Positions 36,170-47,438 of a DNA stretch of 64,000 nt are shown here, piece by piece. Under the pieces are notes generated by a model that saw only the letters and a program-made list of their open reading frames with translations, did not search any database and had not been told where the DNA came from. Each line of letters starts with the position of its first letter. The first letter of the stretch is position 1. The position numbers were made by a program, and so were the translations under genes. Source of the stretch: Oscillospiraceae bacterium (GTDB lineage Bacteria; Bacillota; Clostridia; Oscillospirales; Ruminococcaceae); contig CACZDM010000001.1 in assembly GCA_902779915.1 (NCBI GenBank), positions 1 to 64,000 of the forward strand. The letters run 5' to 3'.

Positions 36170-39100
36170 ATGGTGAATGTAACGCCCGTGGATATGGGAA
36201 AGACCACTAGGATGAGTTTTGCAAGAATTGATGAAGTTTTAAATATGCCTAATCTGATTGAGGTGCAAAAAAATTCATATGAGTGGTTTATCAAAGATGG
36301 TCTGAAGGAAGTGTTTCGGGATGTCTCATTCATATCGGATCATTCGGGTAATTTATTCCTTGAATTTGTTGAATATCAATTTGATGACAAGCCTAAATAT
36401 GACATAATGGAATGCAAAAAGCGCGACGCGACATACGCTGTCCCTCTTCGTGCTCGAGCTCGCCTGAAAAATATGGAAACTGGCGAAATTAAAGAGCAGG
36501 AAATTTTTATGGGAGATTTTCCACTCATGACTCCTAGCGGAACATTCATAATAAACGGCGCTGAACGTGTCATAGTCTCTCAATTGGTTCGCTCTCCCGG
36601 AGTATACTATGGAAGCGAATATGACAAAGTTGGAAAGAAAAAGTTTTCAGCAACAATGATTCCAAACAGAGGAGCTTGGCTTGAGTTTGAAACAGACTCC
36701 AACGATGTATGCTATGTTAGAATAGACAAAAACCGGAAAATCCCAGTCACGGTTTTTATTCGCGCTTTGCTCAAAATCAAAGACATCTGCGATGAAGAAG
36801 AGGATGTTTTCACGAGTTTTGACGGATCTGACCAAGAGCTATATTCAATTTTTGGCCAAGACAAGCGCATTGTTCAAACAATTGCAGACAAAGACAACAC
36901 TAAAAACGGCGAGGAGGCTTTGATTGAAGTATATAAAAAACTTCGACCGGGAGAGCCCCCAACCATCGATTCCGCCGTTGCCCACATCAGAAACTTGTTT
37001 TTCGACAAACGAAGATATGATCTTTCTCGCGTTGGAAGATATAAATATAACAAAAAGCTTGCAATATCCCACAGGATCGCTGGCCAAAAGCTTGCCGAGC
37101 CAATAGTTAATGAACTCACCGGAGAGCTTCTGGCTGAAGCTGGAGAAATTTTAACCAAGGAAAAGGCCGATTTAATCGAAAGATCTGGCGTCTATACTGC
37201 ATATGTTGATGTTGATGGGGAATGCGTTAAGGTTATTTCAAACGGAATGGTTGATATTTCTGACTTTGTTGATATAAATCCTAAAGAGTGTGATATACAC
37301 GAAAAGGTTAGATTCAGCGTTTTGCAAGCTCTTTTGGAGGAATACACTGACAAAGAAGAATTAAAAGCAGCAATTAAAGATAACGCCGATTTGCTCGTCC
37401 CAAAACACATAATTAAAGATGACATCCTCGCTGCCATAAATTACGTTAATTGTTTGGCAAGAAACATTGGAACAACTGACGACATAGATCATTTGGGAAA
37501 CAGGCGCATCAGGAGCGTTGGCGAGCTTTTACAAAACCAATTTCGCATAGGGTTTTCAAGGATGGAGAGAGTCATTCGCGAGCGCATGACTCTTCAAGCC
37601 CAGGATTCTGACGTCATGACTCCTCAAGCTTTGGTTAACATTCGCCCGGTTGTCGCAGCAATGAAGGAATTTTTTGGTTCTTCGCCGCTTTCGCAATTTA
37701 TGGACCAAACCAACCCTCTAGCAGAATTAACCCATAAACGCCGCCTTTCCGCGCTTGGACCAGGTGGGCTGTCGCGTGATCGAGCTGGGTTTGAAGTCCG
37801 TGATGTTCACTATTCCCACTATGGAAGAATGTGTCCTATAGAAACTCCTGAGGGCCCAAACATTGGCCTTATATCCTATCTTGCGTCTTTTGCAAGGCTA
37901 AACGAGTATGGATTTATCGAAGCTCCATACAGGCGCGTTGACAAAAAAACAGGTCAGGTGACAGATGAAGTCATATATATGACGGCTGATGTTGAAGATG
38001 ATTATGTTATTGCGCAGGCAAACGAACCGCTGACAAAAGACAATCAATTTAAGCGTCCGAGGGTTAATGCGAGATATCGTGATCAGATACTTGAAATAGA
38101 GCGGGAATCTGTCGATTTTATGGATGTTTCACCAAAGATGGTTGTTTCCATTGCGACGGCTATGATTCCTTTTTTGGAAAATGATGACGCTAACCGTGCT
38201 TTAATGGGAGCAAACATGCAGCGTCAAGCAGTTCCTTTGCTAAAAACCGAAGCTCCAATTGTTGGAACGGGAATAGAATATAAAGCAGCGGTTGATTCGG
38301 GCGTTGCGGTTAGGTCGGAAGTTGACGGAGAAGTCACATACCTATCCGGAGACAAGATTATTATCACTGATGACCAAAATAAACAACACGAATATAAATT
38401 AATAAAATTTGCTCGTTCAAACCAAAGCACATGCGTTAATCAAAAACCAATCGTCCAAAAAGGCGAAAAGGTTAAAAAAGGCCAGGTTATTGCGGACGGT
38501 CCAGCAACCGATCAAGGCGAGATCAGCCTTGGAAAAAACGTTCTGATTGGCTTTATGACATGGGAAGGATATAACTATGAGGACGCTGTTTTAATCAATG
38601 AAAAGATCGTTCGCGATGACGTATACACATCTATACACATTGAAAAATATGACTGCATATCCAGAGACACAAAGCTTGGCCCAGAGGAAATAACGAGAGA
38701 AATTCCAAACGTTGGAGAAGACTCTTTGAAAAATCTTGATGAAAATGGAATAATTCGAGTTGGCGCTGAAGTTCGGGCTGGCGACATTTTGGTTGGAAAA
38801 GTCACTCCAAAAGGCGAAACTGAGCTGACCTCCGAAGAGCGGCTTTTGCGAGCAATATTTGGAGAAAAAGCAAGAGAAGTCCGCGACACTTCGCTTCGTG
38901 TTCCTCATGGAGAATATGGAATAATTAAAGAAGTCAACGTCTTCACTCGCAAAAATTCGGATGAGCTTTCGCCCGGAGTCAACATGATTGTTCGCTGCTA
39001 TATAATCCAAAAGCGCAAGGTAAGCGTTGGCGACAAAATGGCGGGGCGCCATGGAAATAAAGGCGTTGTTTCGAGAATATTACCTCAGGAAGACATGCCC

Positions 39101-39874
39101 TTTTTGCCGGACGGACGGCCGCTTGACATTGTCCTCAATCCCCTGGGCGTTCCTTCTCGAATGAACATAGGACAGGTTTTGGAGGTTCATCTTGGCATGG
39201 CTGCTAAAACTCTTGGCCTCAAAGTCGCAACTCCTGTTTTTGATGGCGCAAGAGAATCTGACGTCAGGGATCTTTTGAAAGAGGCTGGGCTTCGGGAAGA
39301 CGGCAAAACGATTTTATATGACGGAAGGACTGGCGAGCCTTTCGATAATCCAGTCACAGTCGGATATATGTATTTTCTAAAGCTACACCACTTGGTCGAC
39401 GATAAAATACACGCTCGGTCTACAGGACCATATTCTCTCGTCACGCAGCAGCCTTTGGGCGGAAAAGCTCAGTTTGGCGGGCAAAGGTTTGGAGAAATGG
39501 AAGTTTGGGCATTGGAAGCATACGGAGCTGCATATACACTTCAAGAAATCCTAACAGTTAAATCCGACGACATAGCCGGCAGGGTTAAAACATATGAAGC
39601 AATTGTTAAAGGCAAAAACATCCCCCAACCCGGAGCTCCAGAAGCATTTCGCGTCCTAATTAAAGAGCTCCAGTCTCTTGCGCTTGACGTCAAAATTTTA
39701 GACGACAATAATAACGAAATTGACTTAAAAGAAACTCTTGAATCTGACGACGATATGGGGCTTTCAAATCAGGCCCATCAGAGCGTTCTGGCGGGAGCAA
39801 GTGGTCTGGAATCGGGGCAATATTCAAACACAGGCTTGGGTCTTGATATGGATGGTGGCCAAGATATAAGATAA
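36170..39874 (+). CDS. rpoB: RNA polymerase subunit beta
   Basis: 1234 residues, full length for a clostridial beta subunit. All landmark regions are present: RSPGVYY in the N-terminal lobe, the rifampicin-pocket cluster with [22 protein letters not shown] and [12 protein letters not shown], then GYNYEDA and [10 protein letters not shown] at the active-site side. The residues whose change usually gives rifampicin resistance (Asp of FMDQ, His of THKRR, Ser of LSALG) are the sensitive ones. GGAGG precedes the ATG by 12 bases. Upstream lies no rplJ-rplL. rpoC follows after 55 bases. Confidence 0.98.
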   Translation: MVNVTPVDMGKTTRMSFARIDEVLNMPNLIEVQKNSYEWFIKDGLKEVFRDVSFISDHSGNLFLEFVEYQFDDKPKYDIMECKKRDATYAVPLRARARLKNMETGEIKEQEIFMGDFPLMTPSGTFIINGAERVIVSQLVRSPGVYYGSEYDKVGKKKFSATMIPNRGAWLEFETDSNDVCYVRIDKNRKIPVTVFIRALLKIKDICDEEEDVFTSFDGSDQELYSIFGQDKRIVQTIADKDNTKNGEEALIEVYKKLRPGEPPTIDSAVAHIRNLFFDKRRYDLSRVGRYKYNKKLAISHRIAGQKLAEPIVNELTGELLAEAGEILTKEKADLIERSGVYTAYVDVDGECVKVISNGMVDISDFVDINPKECDIHEKVRFSVLQALLEEYTDKEELKAAIKDNADLLVPKHIIKDDILAAINYVNCLARNIGTTDDIDHLGNRRIRSVGELLQNQFRIGFSRMERVIRERMTLQAQDSDVMTPQALVNIRPVVAAMKEFFGSSPLSQFMDQTNPLAELTHKRRLSALGPGGLSRDRAGFEVRDVHYSHYGRMCPIETPEGPNIGLISYLASFARLNEYGFIEAPYRRVDKKTGQVTDEVIYMTADVEDDYVIAQANEPLTKDNQFKRPRVNARYRDQILEIERESVDFMDVSPKMVVSIATAMIPFLENDDANRALMGANMQRQAVPLLKTEAPIVGTGIEYKAAVDSGVAVRSEVDGEVTYLSGDKIIITDDQNKQHEYKLIKFARSNQSTCVNQKPIVQKGEKVKKGQVIADGPATDQGEISLGKNVLIGFMTWEGYNYEDAVLINEKIVRDDVYTSIHIEKYDCISRDTKLGPEEITREIPNVGEDSLKNLDENGIIRVGAEVRAGDILVGKVTPKGETELTSEERLLRAIFGEKAREVRDTSLRVPHGEYGIIKEVNVFTRKNSDELSPGVNMIVRCYIIQKRKVSVGDKMAGRHGNKGVVSRILPQEDMPFLPDGRPLDIVLNPLGVPSRMNIGQVLEVHLGMAAKTLGLKVATPVFDGARESDVRDLLKEAGLREDGKTILYDGRTGEPFDNPVTVGYMYFLKLHHLVDDKIHARSTGPYSLVTQQPLGGKAQFGGQRFGEMEVWALEAYGAAYTLQEILTVKSDDIAGRVKTYEAIVKGKNIPQPGAPEAFRVLIKELQSLALDVKILDDNNNEIDLKETLESDDDMGLSNQAHQSVLAGASGLESGQYSNTGLGLDMDGGQDIR

Positions 39875-39929
39875 ATGAGATGATTTGTTTATTTTAGTTT
39901 ACTTATAATATTGTCTAGGAGGACTCTAT

Positions 39930-42900
39930 ATGGAGTTTAATGTTTTCAATTCAATAAAAATAGATTTGGCTTCACCTGAAAAAATTCGAAAATGGTCTTG
40001 CGGGGAAGTGACTAAACCCGAAACCATCAACTATAGAACATTAAAACCTGAAAAAGACGGGTTGTTTTGCGAGCGCATTTTTGGCCCAACCAAAGACTGG
40101 GAATGCAACTGCGGAAAATATAAAAGAATCCGATATAAAGGAAAAATTTGCGAAAGATGCGGAGTTGAAGTCACGCGTTCCAGCGTAAGACGTGAGCGTA
40201 TGGGGCGAATTGAGCTTGCTGCCCCTGTGTCCCATATCTGGTATTTTAAAGGAATTCCCTCTCGAATGGGCCTTCTTTTAGATATTTCTCCTCGCAGGCT
40301 TGAAGAAGTTTTATATTTCGTTAAATATATCGTCATAGATCCGGGCGACACCATTTTAGAACGCGGCCAGATCCTAAGCGAAAAAGAATATGCTGATATG
40401 TATGAACGATATGAAGACGATTTCACAGCAAAAATGGGCGCCGAAGCGATCAAAGAGCTTCTTCAAAACATAGACTTAAAAAAGTTGCTTCTTGAACTTC
40501 GGGAGGAAATCAGAAATTCAACCGGCCAAAAAAGGATCAAAGCCATTCGAAGATATGACGTTGCAAAAGCTTTTTCAATCAGCGGCAACAGGCCTGAATG
40601 GATGATTTTAGACGTTATTCCAGTTGTTCCGCCGGATATTCGTCCTATGGTTCAGCTGGACGGAGGCAGGTTTGCGACTTCCGACCTAAACGAACTATAT
40701 CGGAGGGTTATCAACCGAAACAACAGGCTGCGGCGCCTTTTGGAGCTTCACGCTCCCGACATAATCGTCCGAAATGAAAAGCGCATGCTTCAGGAAGCGG
40801 TTGACGCTTTAATAGACAACGGAAGAAGGGGCAGGGCCGTAACTGGCGCAAACAACAGACCTCTTAAGTCGCTGTCGGATATGCTCAAAGGAAAGCAGGG
40901 ACGTTTTCGCCAGAATTTGCTTGGAAAACGTGTTGACTATTCGGGGCGTTCGGTTATTGTCGTTGGCCCTGAGCTTAAAATGTATCAATGCGGACTCCCA
41001 AAAGAGATGGCTTTGGAGCTTTTCAAGCCGTTTGTTATGAAAAAACTGGTTGAAAATTCCATTGCTTCAAACATAAAAAGCGCCCGTAAAATGGTTGACC
41101 GAGCAAGGCCTGAGGTTTGGGACTGTCTAGAAACCGTAATTAAAGGCCACCCTGTTTTGCTAAACCGCGCTCCAACTCTTCATCGTCTTGGAATTCAAGC
41201 TTTTGAGCCGGTTTTAGTTGAAGGAAAAGCCCTAAAGCTCCATCCCCTTGTCTGCACTGCATATAACGCTGACTTTGACGGAGACCAGATGGCGGTTCAC
41301 GTTCCTTTGTCTGCTGAGGCGCAGGCTGAAGCCAGGTTTTTGATGCTTGCAGCAAATAATTTGCTAAAGCCTTCTGATGGAAAACCAGTCACAGTTCCAA
41401 CCCAGGATATGGTTTTAGGGTCATACTATCTAACAATTGTTAAAGAAGGCGAAAAAGGAGAAGGAAAAACTTTTCGCGATTTCAATGAAGCGATTATGGC
41501 CTATAGCGAGGGCGACATTTGCCTCCACGCTATAATAAATGTCAGAGCCTTTAGGACTGTTGATGGCGAAAAGCGCAGCAAAATAATAAAAACAACTGTT
41601 GGCCGAATAATTTTCAACCAGCCAATCCCCCAAGACCTCGGATTTGTCAACAGGGATGATGAAAATGAGCAATTTGATTTGGAAATCAATTTTAAAGTTG
41701 GAAAGAAGCAGCTTGAAAAAATAGTGTCCCGCTGCATCGACGTTCACGGGGTCGCAACAACATCCGAAGTTCTCGATAAAATTAAAGCTCAAGGTTTTAA
41801 ATATTCAACCAAAGGCGCGGTGACTGTTGCTGTGAGCGATGCTGTCATTCCCCCTCAAAAGCAGGCCTATTTGGACGAAGCTGATGAAAAAATTTCAAAC
41901 ATTATAAAACAATATCGCCGAGGCCTGATTTCGAACGACGAGAGATATAACCTGGTTATTGACGTTTGGGATCAAACAACCAAAAAAGTTTCAGACGCTT
42001 TAACTAAAAACCTGGATCACTATAACCCAATATTTATGATGGCAGACTCAGGAGCGCGCGGATCAATCAACCAGATCAGACAGTTGGCCGGAATGCGCGG
42101 ACTGATCGCAAACACATCTGGCGCAACAATCGAAATTCCAATCAAAGCCAACTATCGAGAAGGCTTAAACATCCTTGAATATTTTATATCATCTCGTGGC
42201 GCGAGAAAAGGTCTTGCAGACACAGCTCTTCGAACCGCAGACTCAGGATATTTAACGCGTCGATTGGTTGACGTTGCGCAAGAAGTGATCATCCGTCAGC
42301 ATGATTGCAAGGTTGATCATGGAGTTGAAGTGTATGAAATTTCCGATGGAAAAGAAGTCATAGAACCTTTGCATGAGCGCCTTGTTGGAAGATATCTTTG
42401 CCACGACCTTTTACACCCCAAAACCGGCGAACTTCTAATGTCCTGCGAAAAATTGATAACTAATGATGATGCAAAAAGAATTATTGATGCTGGGATCAAA
42501 AAAGTTGAAATCAGGTCTATTCTTGCATGCCAGTCAAGGTATGGGATATGCGGAAAATGCTATGGGGCTAATCTTGCTCGAAATGACGTTGTCGCAATTG
42601 GAGAAGCGGTTGGAACGATTGCCGCGCAGTCTATTGGAGAGCCTGGAACCCAGCTGACCATGAGAACATTCCACACTGGTGGTATTGCTTCTGCAGACGA
42701 CATAACGCAGGGTCTTCCAAGGGTTGAAGAGCTTTTTGAAGGCAGGAAACCGCGATATTCTTCAATAATATCAGAAATTTCCGGCAAAGTCAGAATTGAA
42801 GAAATAAAAAAAGCCCGCCACATATTTATCACTGGAAGCGACGGCAAAGAAAAAGATTATAGCATCCCATTTGGATTCAGGATTAAAGTTGAAGATGGAG

Positions 42901-43448
42901 CTCAAGTCGAGGCGGGAGACCCTTTAACCGAAGGGCCAATCAACCCTCATGACGTTTTAGCAATTAAAGGCGAGCAGGCCGTTCAAAACTATCTCATATC
43001 CGAAGTTCAGAAAACATACAGAATGCAGGGAGTTGACATAAACGATAAACACATCGAAGTCATCGTTCGCCAGATGATGCTCAAAGTCAAAATTCTGGAT
43101 CCAGGCGACAGCAATTTCGTTGCCGGAACATATGTTGAACGCAGCGAGCTGCAAAACGCAATAGCGGTCCTAGAATCCAAAAAAGCAACAAACGAAGACA
43201 TAAAATATCCAACCTGGGAAGCGGTTTTGCTTGGAATAACAAAAGCTTCTCTTGCAACAGATAGCTTTTTATCCGCAGCTTCCTTCCAAGAAACAACGCG
43301 CGTTTTAACGGATGCTGCAATAAAAGGAAAAATTGATCCCCTAACCGGCCTGAAAGAAAACGTCATCATAGGAAAATTAATTCCCGCCGGAACCGGAATT
43401 TCCTGCTATCAAAATGTGGATATTTCTCGAACTGGATATAAACACTAA
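39930..43448 (+). CDS. rpoC: RNA polymerase subunit beta'
   Basis: 1172 residues. The N-terminal zinc site is [20 protein letters not shown]. The catalytic magnesium motif NADFDGD is at 446-452. The bridge-helix and trigger-loop region has [18 protein letters not shown] and [16 protein letters not shown] second zinc site uses [19 protein letters not shown] lies before the ATG. No terminator is seen between its stop and the glycosyltransferase gene that follows, so that gene may be read through. Confidence 0.98.
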   Translation: MEFNVFNSIKIDLASPEKIRKWSCGEVTKPETINYRTLKPEKDGLFCERIFGPTKDWECNCGKYKRIRYKGKICERCGVEVTRSSVRRERMGRIELAAPVSHIWYFKGIPSRMGLLLDISPRRLEEVLYFVKYIVIDPGDTILERGQILSEKEYADMYERYEDDFTAKMGAEAIKELLQNIDLKKLLLELREEIRNSTGQKRIKAIRRYDVAKAFSISGNRPEWMILDVIPVVPPDIRPMVQLDGGRFATSDLNELYRRVINRNNRLRRLLELHAPDIIVRNEKRMLQEAVDALIDNGRRGRAVTGANNRPLKSLSDMLKGKQGRFRQNLLGKRVDYSGRSVIVVGPELKMYQCGLPKEMALELFKPFVMKKLVENSIASNIKSARKMVDRARPEVWDCLETVIKGHPVLLNRAPTLHRLGIQAFEPVLVEGKALKLHPLVCTAYNADFDGDQMAVHVPLSAEAQAEARFLMLAANNLLKPSDGKPVTVPTQDMVLGSYYLTIVKEGEKGEGKTFRDFNEAIMAYSEGDICLHAIINVRAFRTVDGEKRSKIIKTTVGRIIFNQPIPQDLGFVNRDDENEQFDLEINFKVGKKQLEKIVSRCIDVHGVATTSEVLDKIKAQGFKYSTKGAVTVAVSDAVIPPQKQAYLDEADEKISNIIKQYRRGLISNDERYNLVIDVWDQTTKKVSDALTKNLDHYNPIFMMADSGARGSINQIRQLAGMRGLIANTSGATIEIPIKANYREGLNILEYFISSRGARKGLADTALRTADSGYLTRRLVDVAQEVIIRQHDCKVDHGVEVYEISDGKEVIEPLHERLVGRYLCHDLLHPKTGELLMSCEKLITNDDAKRIIDAGIKKVEIRSILACQSRYGICGKCYGANLARNDVVAIGEAVGTIAAQSIGEPGTQLTMRTFHTGGIASADDITQGLPRVEELFEGRKPRYSSIISEISGKVRIEEIKKARHIFITGSDGKEKDYSIPFGFRIKVEDGAQVEAGDPLTEGPINPHDVLAIKGEQAVQNYLISEVQKTYRMQGVDINDKHIEVIVRQMMLKVKILDPGDSNFVAGTYVERSELQNAIAVLESKKATNEDIKYPTWEAVLLGITKASLATDSFLSAASFQETTRVLTDAAIKGKIDPLTGLKENVIIGKLIPAGTGISCYQNVDISRTGYKH

Positions 43449-43505
43449 ATGTGAGTTTAATATATCTTAAATAAACTAAAATATTTGATTTATGGGTGGT
43501 TTCTT

Positions 43506-44483
43506 TTGAAAAAAATTGTAGTTTGTATGCTCGGCGTTATAATTCCCTTGAGTTTGGTTTTTGTGTTTTTTATATATTCCAAAACTAATCAAATTAAGAC
43601 ATATATCAAGCGTGTTGAAGACGTTAAGGTTTCTGTCATTATCCCCGTGTATAATGTTGAAAAGTATTTGAGAGCATGTTTAAAAAGCGTCCAAAGCCAA
43701 ACCCTGGAGGACTTTGAAGTTATTTGCATAGATGACGGATCTTTGGATAAAAGCGGCGAAATTTTAGACGAATATTCAAAACGTGACACCAGATTTAGGG
43801 TTTATCATCAGCGAAATTCAGGAGTTTCAGCAACAAGAAATCGCGGCGTTGATCTGGCAAATGGTGAATATATAAAATTTGTTGATTCTGACGACACCAT
43901 AGCCCCCCAAACGCTTGAAAAGTGCTATAAAATAGCAACAGACGAGGACGCAGACATCGTTCGACATAACTCCATAGACGGGATCCGCCAAGGGCCTCAG
44001 TTTGAGCTGATTTGGCCAACAACAGTTTGGGGGGGAATGTATCGGACGCAATTTTTCAAAGGAAACAATATCAAGTTCGACACGGAAGCAACATATGGAG
44101 AAGATCAGGCCGTCAATTTGATCTGCAACTCAAGAGCAGAAAAAATTGTCTACTGTTCAGAAAATTTATATAACTATGTGAATAATCCAAACTCGCTGTG
44201 TCGCAATTCAGATTTTGAAAAATATTCAACCAGCCACGCAAAAAGCGTTAACGTCGTGTATGAAGATTGGAAAAAAAACGGATATTTTGAGAATGATCAA
44301 GCCAAAATTGGATTTTTAAATTGGTTTGCGGACATGAATCAATGGAAAGACAATTGCGATGTTAACAGGCTGTTTTTGGACTCCATCGGCTCGGAACTTC
44401 TTGAAGACGATGTTTTGGAGCTTTTGTCTGAAGAAAAAAGAAATGCTATAAACAATATGAAAAATAGCGTTTGTGAAAGTTAA
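43506..44483 (+). CDS. Membrane-anchored GT2 family glycosyltransferase
   Basis: 325 residues if the TTG at 43506, behind GGGTGG, is the start; an upstream TTG at 43485 is the alternative. A single N-terminal membrane helix (about 8-25, LGVIIPLSLVFVFFIYS) precedes a GT-A domain beginning VSVIIPVYNVEKYL, with the nucleotide-binding DDGS and DXD-type DSDDT. The family transfers sugars from nucleotide-sugar donors, often to wall or capsule polymers; acceptor unknown. It lies 57 bases behind rpoC without a terminator between, and is followed by a strong terminator. Confidence 0.9.
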   Translation: MKKIVVCMLGVIIPLSLVFVFFIYSKTNQIKTYIKRVEDVKVSVIIPVYNVEKYLRACLKSVQSQTLEDFEVICIDDGSLDKSGEILDEYSKRDTRFRVYHQRNSGVSATRNRGVDLANGEYIKFVDSDDTIAPQTLEKCYKIATDEDADIVRHNSIDGIRQGPQFELIWPTTVWGGMYRTQFFKGNNIKFDTEATYGEDQAVNLICNSRAEKIVYCSENLYNYVNNPNSLCRNSDFEKYSTSHAKSVNVVYEDWKKNGYFENDQAKIGFLNWFADMNQWKDNCDVNRLFLDSIGSELLEDDVLELLSEEKRNAINNMKNSVCES

Positions 44484-44506
44484 AAATTTTTGATTTAGGT
44501 TTGGCT

Positions 44507-44550
44507 TAACAAGGTTTTGTGCGTTTTAATGCGCGCCCTTGTTATTTTTT
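44507..44550 (+). terminator. Terminator behind the first glycosyltransferase
   Basis: TAACAAGG pairs with CCTTGTTA, with an inner GTGCGTTTTAATGCGC hairpin, followed by T8. Confidence 0.8.
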
Positions 44551-44566
44551 TTGTATAATCCTCCAA

Positions 44567-44595
44567 TTGACTTTTTAAGAGTTTTAATTTATAAT
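44567..44595 (+). promoter_or_regulatory. Promoter of the second glycosyltransferase
   Basis: TTGACT (44567-44572), 17 bases, TATAAT (44590-44595). Confidence 0.7.
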
Positions 44596-44728
44596 AAAAT
44601 TGTGGATTAAAGTAATTATTTATGTAAATATTAAAGGATGTGATAATTATACGCTATATAAAAAAATACATACACATGATTTTAAACTATGGTATAGATA
44701 TTGTTAAATAAAAAGGAGGGCAACTCAA

Positions 44729-45649
44729 ATGAAAAATCTAATTTCAAATCCCAAAGTCTCAATAATAATCCCGGTTTACAACACTCCCGAAAATTTACTC
44801 AGAGATTGTCTAGAAAGCGCTAAAAATCAAACTTTAGAAGATATTGAAATAATCTGCGTTGATGATGGATCAACAAATGGATCTGAAAAAATTTTAGATG
44901 AATATGCTAACAGTGATCCTAGATTTAAAATTGTCCATCAAGAAAACGGGGGGCTCTCAGTGGCCAGAAACACGGGAATAGAGCTTGCCAAGGGTGAATT
45001 TATCAAGTTTCTGGATTCGGATGACATGATATATAAAACTGCAGCCGAAAAAAGTTATGATGTGGCAAAAAAATATGACGCGGATATAGTCAGATACTCT
45101 TGTGAAGATGTTGAAAAAGGAAAAACCAAGAAATGGCTAGCAAACTATGATAAACTCGAATTTATAAATGACCCAAGTTATAATATTTTTAAAATATATA
45201 TTTACAACAAAATTATTACTGCTTGGGGAGGCTTATACAAAAATAAATTTTTAAAAGACAATAATCTTAAATTTTGTAAAAGTATAAAATCTTGGTTTGA
45301 AGACAGTTGCTTTAACGCTTTATGTGTTGTTGCGGCATGTAAATTTGTTTTTATGCCTGATAAGCTTTACATTTATAGAAACAATGATCAATCTATAATG
45401 GGAGAAATCACGCAAAGTGAAGATATGAAAAATGTATTTAGTAAACAGCAAGATTCTTTAAACCAAGGAATTAAATATATGTTGGATTACTGGAAAAAAT
45501 CTGAATATCTAAATGAGCTTAACATGAAAATGGATTCTTTAAAATCAAATTTAATTTTTAATGATGATCTTATTTCATGTTTTAGTGATAATCAGGATTT
45601 TGTCAAACTGCTAATGAATTCACTGTTTCTGCGTTACGTAGGTATGTAA
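44729..45649 (+). CDS. GT2 family glycosyltransferase (soluble)
   Basis: 306 residues behind AAGGAGG. The GT-A domain starts VSIIIPVYNTPENLLRDCL, with VDDGS and the DXD-type DSDDM; the C-terminal half (TAWGGLYKNKFLKDNNLKF) parallels the previous gene. It lacks that gene's N-terminal membrane helix. It is similar over its length to the first glycosyltransferase, so the pair probably arose by duplication. Its own promoter and the intervening terminator make it a separate unit. Substrate unknown. A 32-base copy of its 5' part lies behind its stop. Confidence 0.9.
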   Translation: MKNLISNPKVSIIIPVYNTPENLLRDCLESAKNQTLEDIEIICVDDGSTNGSEKILDEYANSDPRFKIVHQENGGLSVARNTGIELAKGEFIKFLDSDDMIYKTAAEKSYDVAKKYDADIVRYSCEDVEKGKTKKWLANYDKLEFINDPSYNIFKIYIYNKIITAWGGLYKNKFLKDNNLKFCKSIKSWFEDSCFNALCVVAACKFVFMPDKLYIYRNNDQSIMGEITQSEDMKNVFSKQQDSLNQGIKYMLDYWKKSEYLNELNMKMDSLKSNLIFNDDLISCFSDNQDFVKLLMNSLFLRYVGM

Positions 45650-45724
45650 ATAACATTATCACTTCTGCTCACCAGAATTCTGCTTCTATTCACATTTTTT
45701 GAACAAATTTTGGCAGATTATCTT

Positions 45725-45756
45725 AAACTTTAGAAAATATTGAAATAATCTGCGTT
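45725..45756 (+). pseudogene. 32-bp fragment of a glycosyltransferase gene
   Basis: The stretch from aaactttaga to aatctgcgtt matches 44829-44860 inside the intact gene except for one base. It is probably the last scrap of a third glycosyltransferase copy or a local duplication. Nearby bases are otherwise unrelated. Confidence 0.6.
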
Positions 45757-45768
45757 ATTTTAAACTCT

Positions 45769-45814
45769 AAAAGCAATTTGGATTTTTATTTTAAATCCCT
45801 ATTGCTTTTATTTT
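45769..45814 (+). terminator. Terminator behind the second glycosyltransferase
   Basis: AAAAGCAAT pairs with ATTGCTTTT, with an inner GGATTT/AAATCC stem, followed by ATTTTG. Confidence 0.75.
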
Positions 45815-45830
45815 GATTTTGTGATATCAT
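45802..45830 (+). promoter_or_regulatory. Promoter of ddl and following genes
   Basis: TTGCTT (45802-45807), 17 bases, TATCAT (45825-45830). The -35 box overlaps the falling arm of the terminator just upstream. Confidence 0.5.
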
Positions 45831-45872
45831 ATTATCTAGGTGTTTTTATTACTTTTTAGGAGATATGATTTT

Positions 45873-46940
45873 ATGAAAAAAATTAAAGTTGCTGTTTTAT
45901 TCGGCGGCGTTTCCTCAGAATATGAAGTTTCTTTGAATTCCGCTTTTAACGTTATAGGTAACCTGTCGAAAGAAAAATTCGAAATAATTCCAATAGGAAT
46001 AACAAAAAATGGACATTGGCTATATTATCCCGGGCCTATTGAAAAAATTCCAACAGACCAGTGGAAAGACGATCTGGACTGCTGCCCTGCAATCATCAGC
46101 CCAGATTCAACTCACGGCGGAATATTAAAAATAATGGAAAATTTTAAATTCGCACTTTTAAAAATCGATTGCGTTTTTCCTGTCCTCCACGGCTCTAATG
46201 GAGAGGATGGGCGCATGCAGGGATTGCTTGAAATGTCTGGCATTCCATACGTTGGCTGCGACGTTTTGAGCTCAGCAGTTTGCATGGATAAAGTCTTAAC
46301 TCGCGTGCTCTTGGATTATTTTTCGGTTAAAGGAACCAAGTGGAGACACATCAATAAAAAGGACATCGAAAAGCTGGACTCTTTTTGCGAAAGCATTTCA
46401 AAGAGCCTCAAATTTCCAATTTTCACAAAGCCGGCAAACGCGGGTTCTTCAGTTGGAATCAGCAAGTGTCACAATATTGATGAGCTGCGTCACGGAATTT
46501 TAGTCGCTTTTGCGCATGACGACAAGGTCCTTTGCGAAGCGGGTGTTGATGGAAAAGAAATCGAATGCGCAGTTATCGGAAATTCAGAGCCCAAAGCTTC
46601 AATTCCGGGACAAATAGTTCCGTGCAACGAATTTTATGACTACGCCGCTAAATATGAAAATGAGTCAAAACTTGAAATTCCCGCCCCTATAGACGAAAAA
46701 ACTTCGCAAGAAATCAAAAATATTGCAATTAAAGCATATAAACTTTTAGGATGTTCTGGCTTTGCTCGCATTGATTTTTTTGTTACAAACGACACCAATG
46801 AAATATATATCAACGAAATCAACACCGTCCCCGGTTTCACTAAAATCAGCATGTATCCCAAACTTTGGGCGCAAGAAGGCGTCAAGTATTCAGAATTGCT
46901 CGAAAATTTAATTGAGCTTGCGATTAAAAAAAAACAATAA
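45873..46940 (+). CDS. ddl: D-alanine--D-alanine ligase
   Basis: 355 residues from the ATG at 45873 behind TTAGGAG; an upstream in-frame start lacks a site. It is an ATP-grasp enzyme: KVAVLFGGVSSEYEVSLNSA at the N-terminus, FPVLHGSNGEDG, then KPANAGSSVGISK, and NEINTVPGFTKISMYPKLW at the C-terminus. The omega-loop has EFYDYAAKY with the Tyr expected of true D-Ala-D-Ala ligases, not VanA-type D-lactate ligases. It makes the dipeptide end of the peptidoglycan stem in the cytoplasm. It heads a run of same-strand genes. Confidence 0.96.
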   Translation: MKKIKVAVLFGGVSSEYEVSLNSAFNVIGNLSKEKFEIIPIGITKNGHWLYYPGPIEKIPTDQWKDDLDCCPAIISPDSTHGGILKIMENFKFALLKIDCVFPVLHGSNGEDGRMQGLLEMSGIPYVGCDVLSSAVCMDKVLTRVLLDYFSVKGTKWRHINKKDIEKLDSFCESISKSLKFPIFTKPANAGSSVGISKCHNIDELRHGILVAFAHDDKVLCEAGVDGKEIECAVIGNSEPKASIPGQIVPCNEFYDYAAKYENESKLEIPAPIDEKTSQEIKNIAIKAYKLLGCSGFARIDFFVTNDTNEIYINEINTVPGFTKISMYPKLWAQEGVKYSELLENLIELAIKKKQ

Positions 46941-46970
46941 TTAACAAAAAAAGTATGGGGGTTTAGAAAA

Positions 46971-47390
46971 ATGGGAAACTGTCAAAAAATAAACCTTTTA
47001 ATCCAAGGCTCGCAAGGCTATGTATATTCAGATATGAGCGATTTTGAGCTGTTCACCACCGGAACACTGGAAAAATTAAAAAGCAGCTGGATGATTTGCT
47101 ATCAAAATGAAAATCAGGGCACAACCAAAATAACGCTTTTTAGCGACCAAACAGCAACAATAAAATCCGATGGAAAGATCGCATACACCTTTAGATTCAT
47201 TCAAAACAAAGTAACTAAATCAAGCCTTTGCTGTCAAGATTTGTTTTCATGCATGTCTTTAAAAGCAACTAAAATCCACCACAAACTCACCCTCGAGGGC
47301 GGGACGATTGCTCTTGAATATGACATGAACGTTGAATCCAAGATGGTTATCAAAAATAAATTATTCATATCAATTAATCTTTCCAAATGA
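46971..47390 (+). CDS. DUF1934 (YwiB-like) beta-barrel protein
   Basis: 139 residues. It consists of alternating strands (KINLLIQGSQGYVYS, TKITLFSDQTATIKSDGK, GGTIALEYDMNVESK) expected for the calycin-like barrel of DUF1934. In Bacillus and many clostridia this gene lies directly upstream of argS, as here (48 bases). The role is unknown; a small-ligand-binding function is often supposed. It lies 30 bases behind ddl. Confidence 0.85.
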   Translation: MGNCQKINLLIQGSQGYVYSDMSDFELFTTGTLEKLKSSWMICYQNENQGTTKITLFSDQTATIKSDGKIAYTFRFIQNKVTKSSLCCQDLFSCMSLKATKIHHKLTLEGGTIALEYDMNVESKMVIKNKLFISINLSK

Positions 47391-47438
47391 TAATAAAATG
47401 TTTTATGAGTTTTAAATTTAAGGATGTGATTAAAATTT

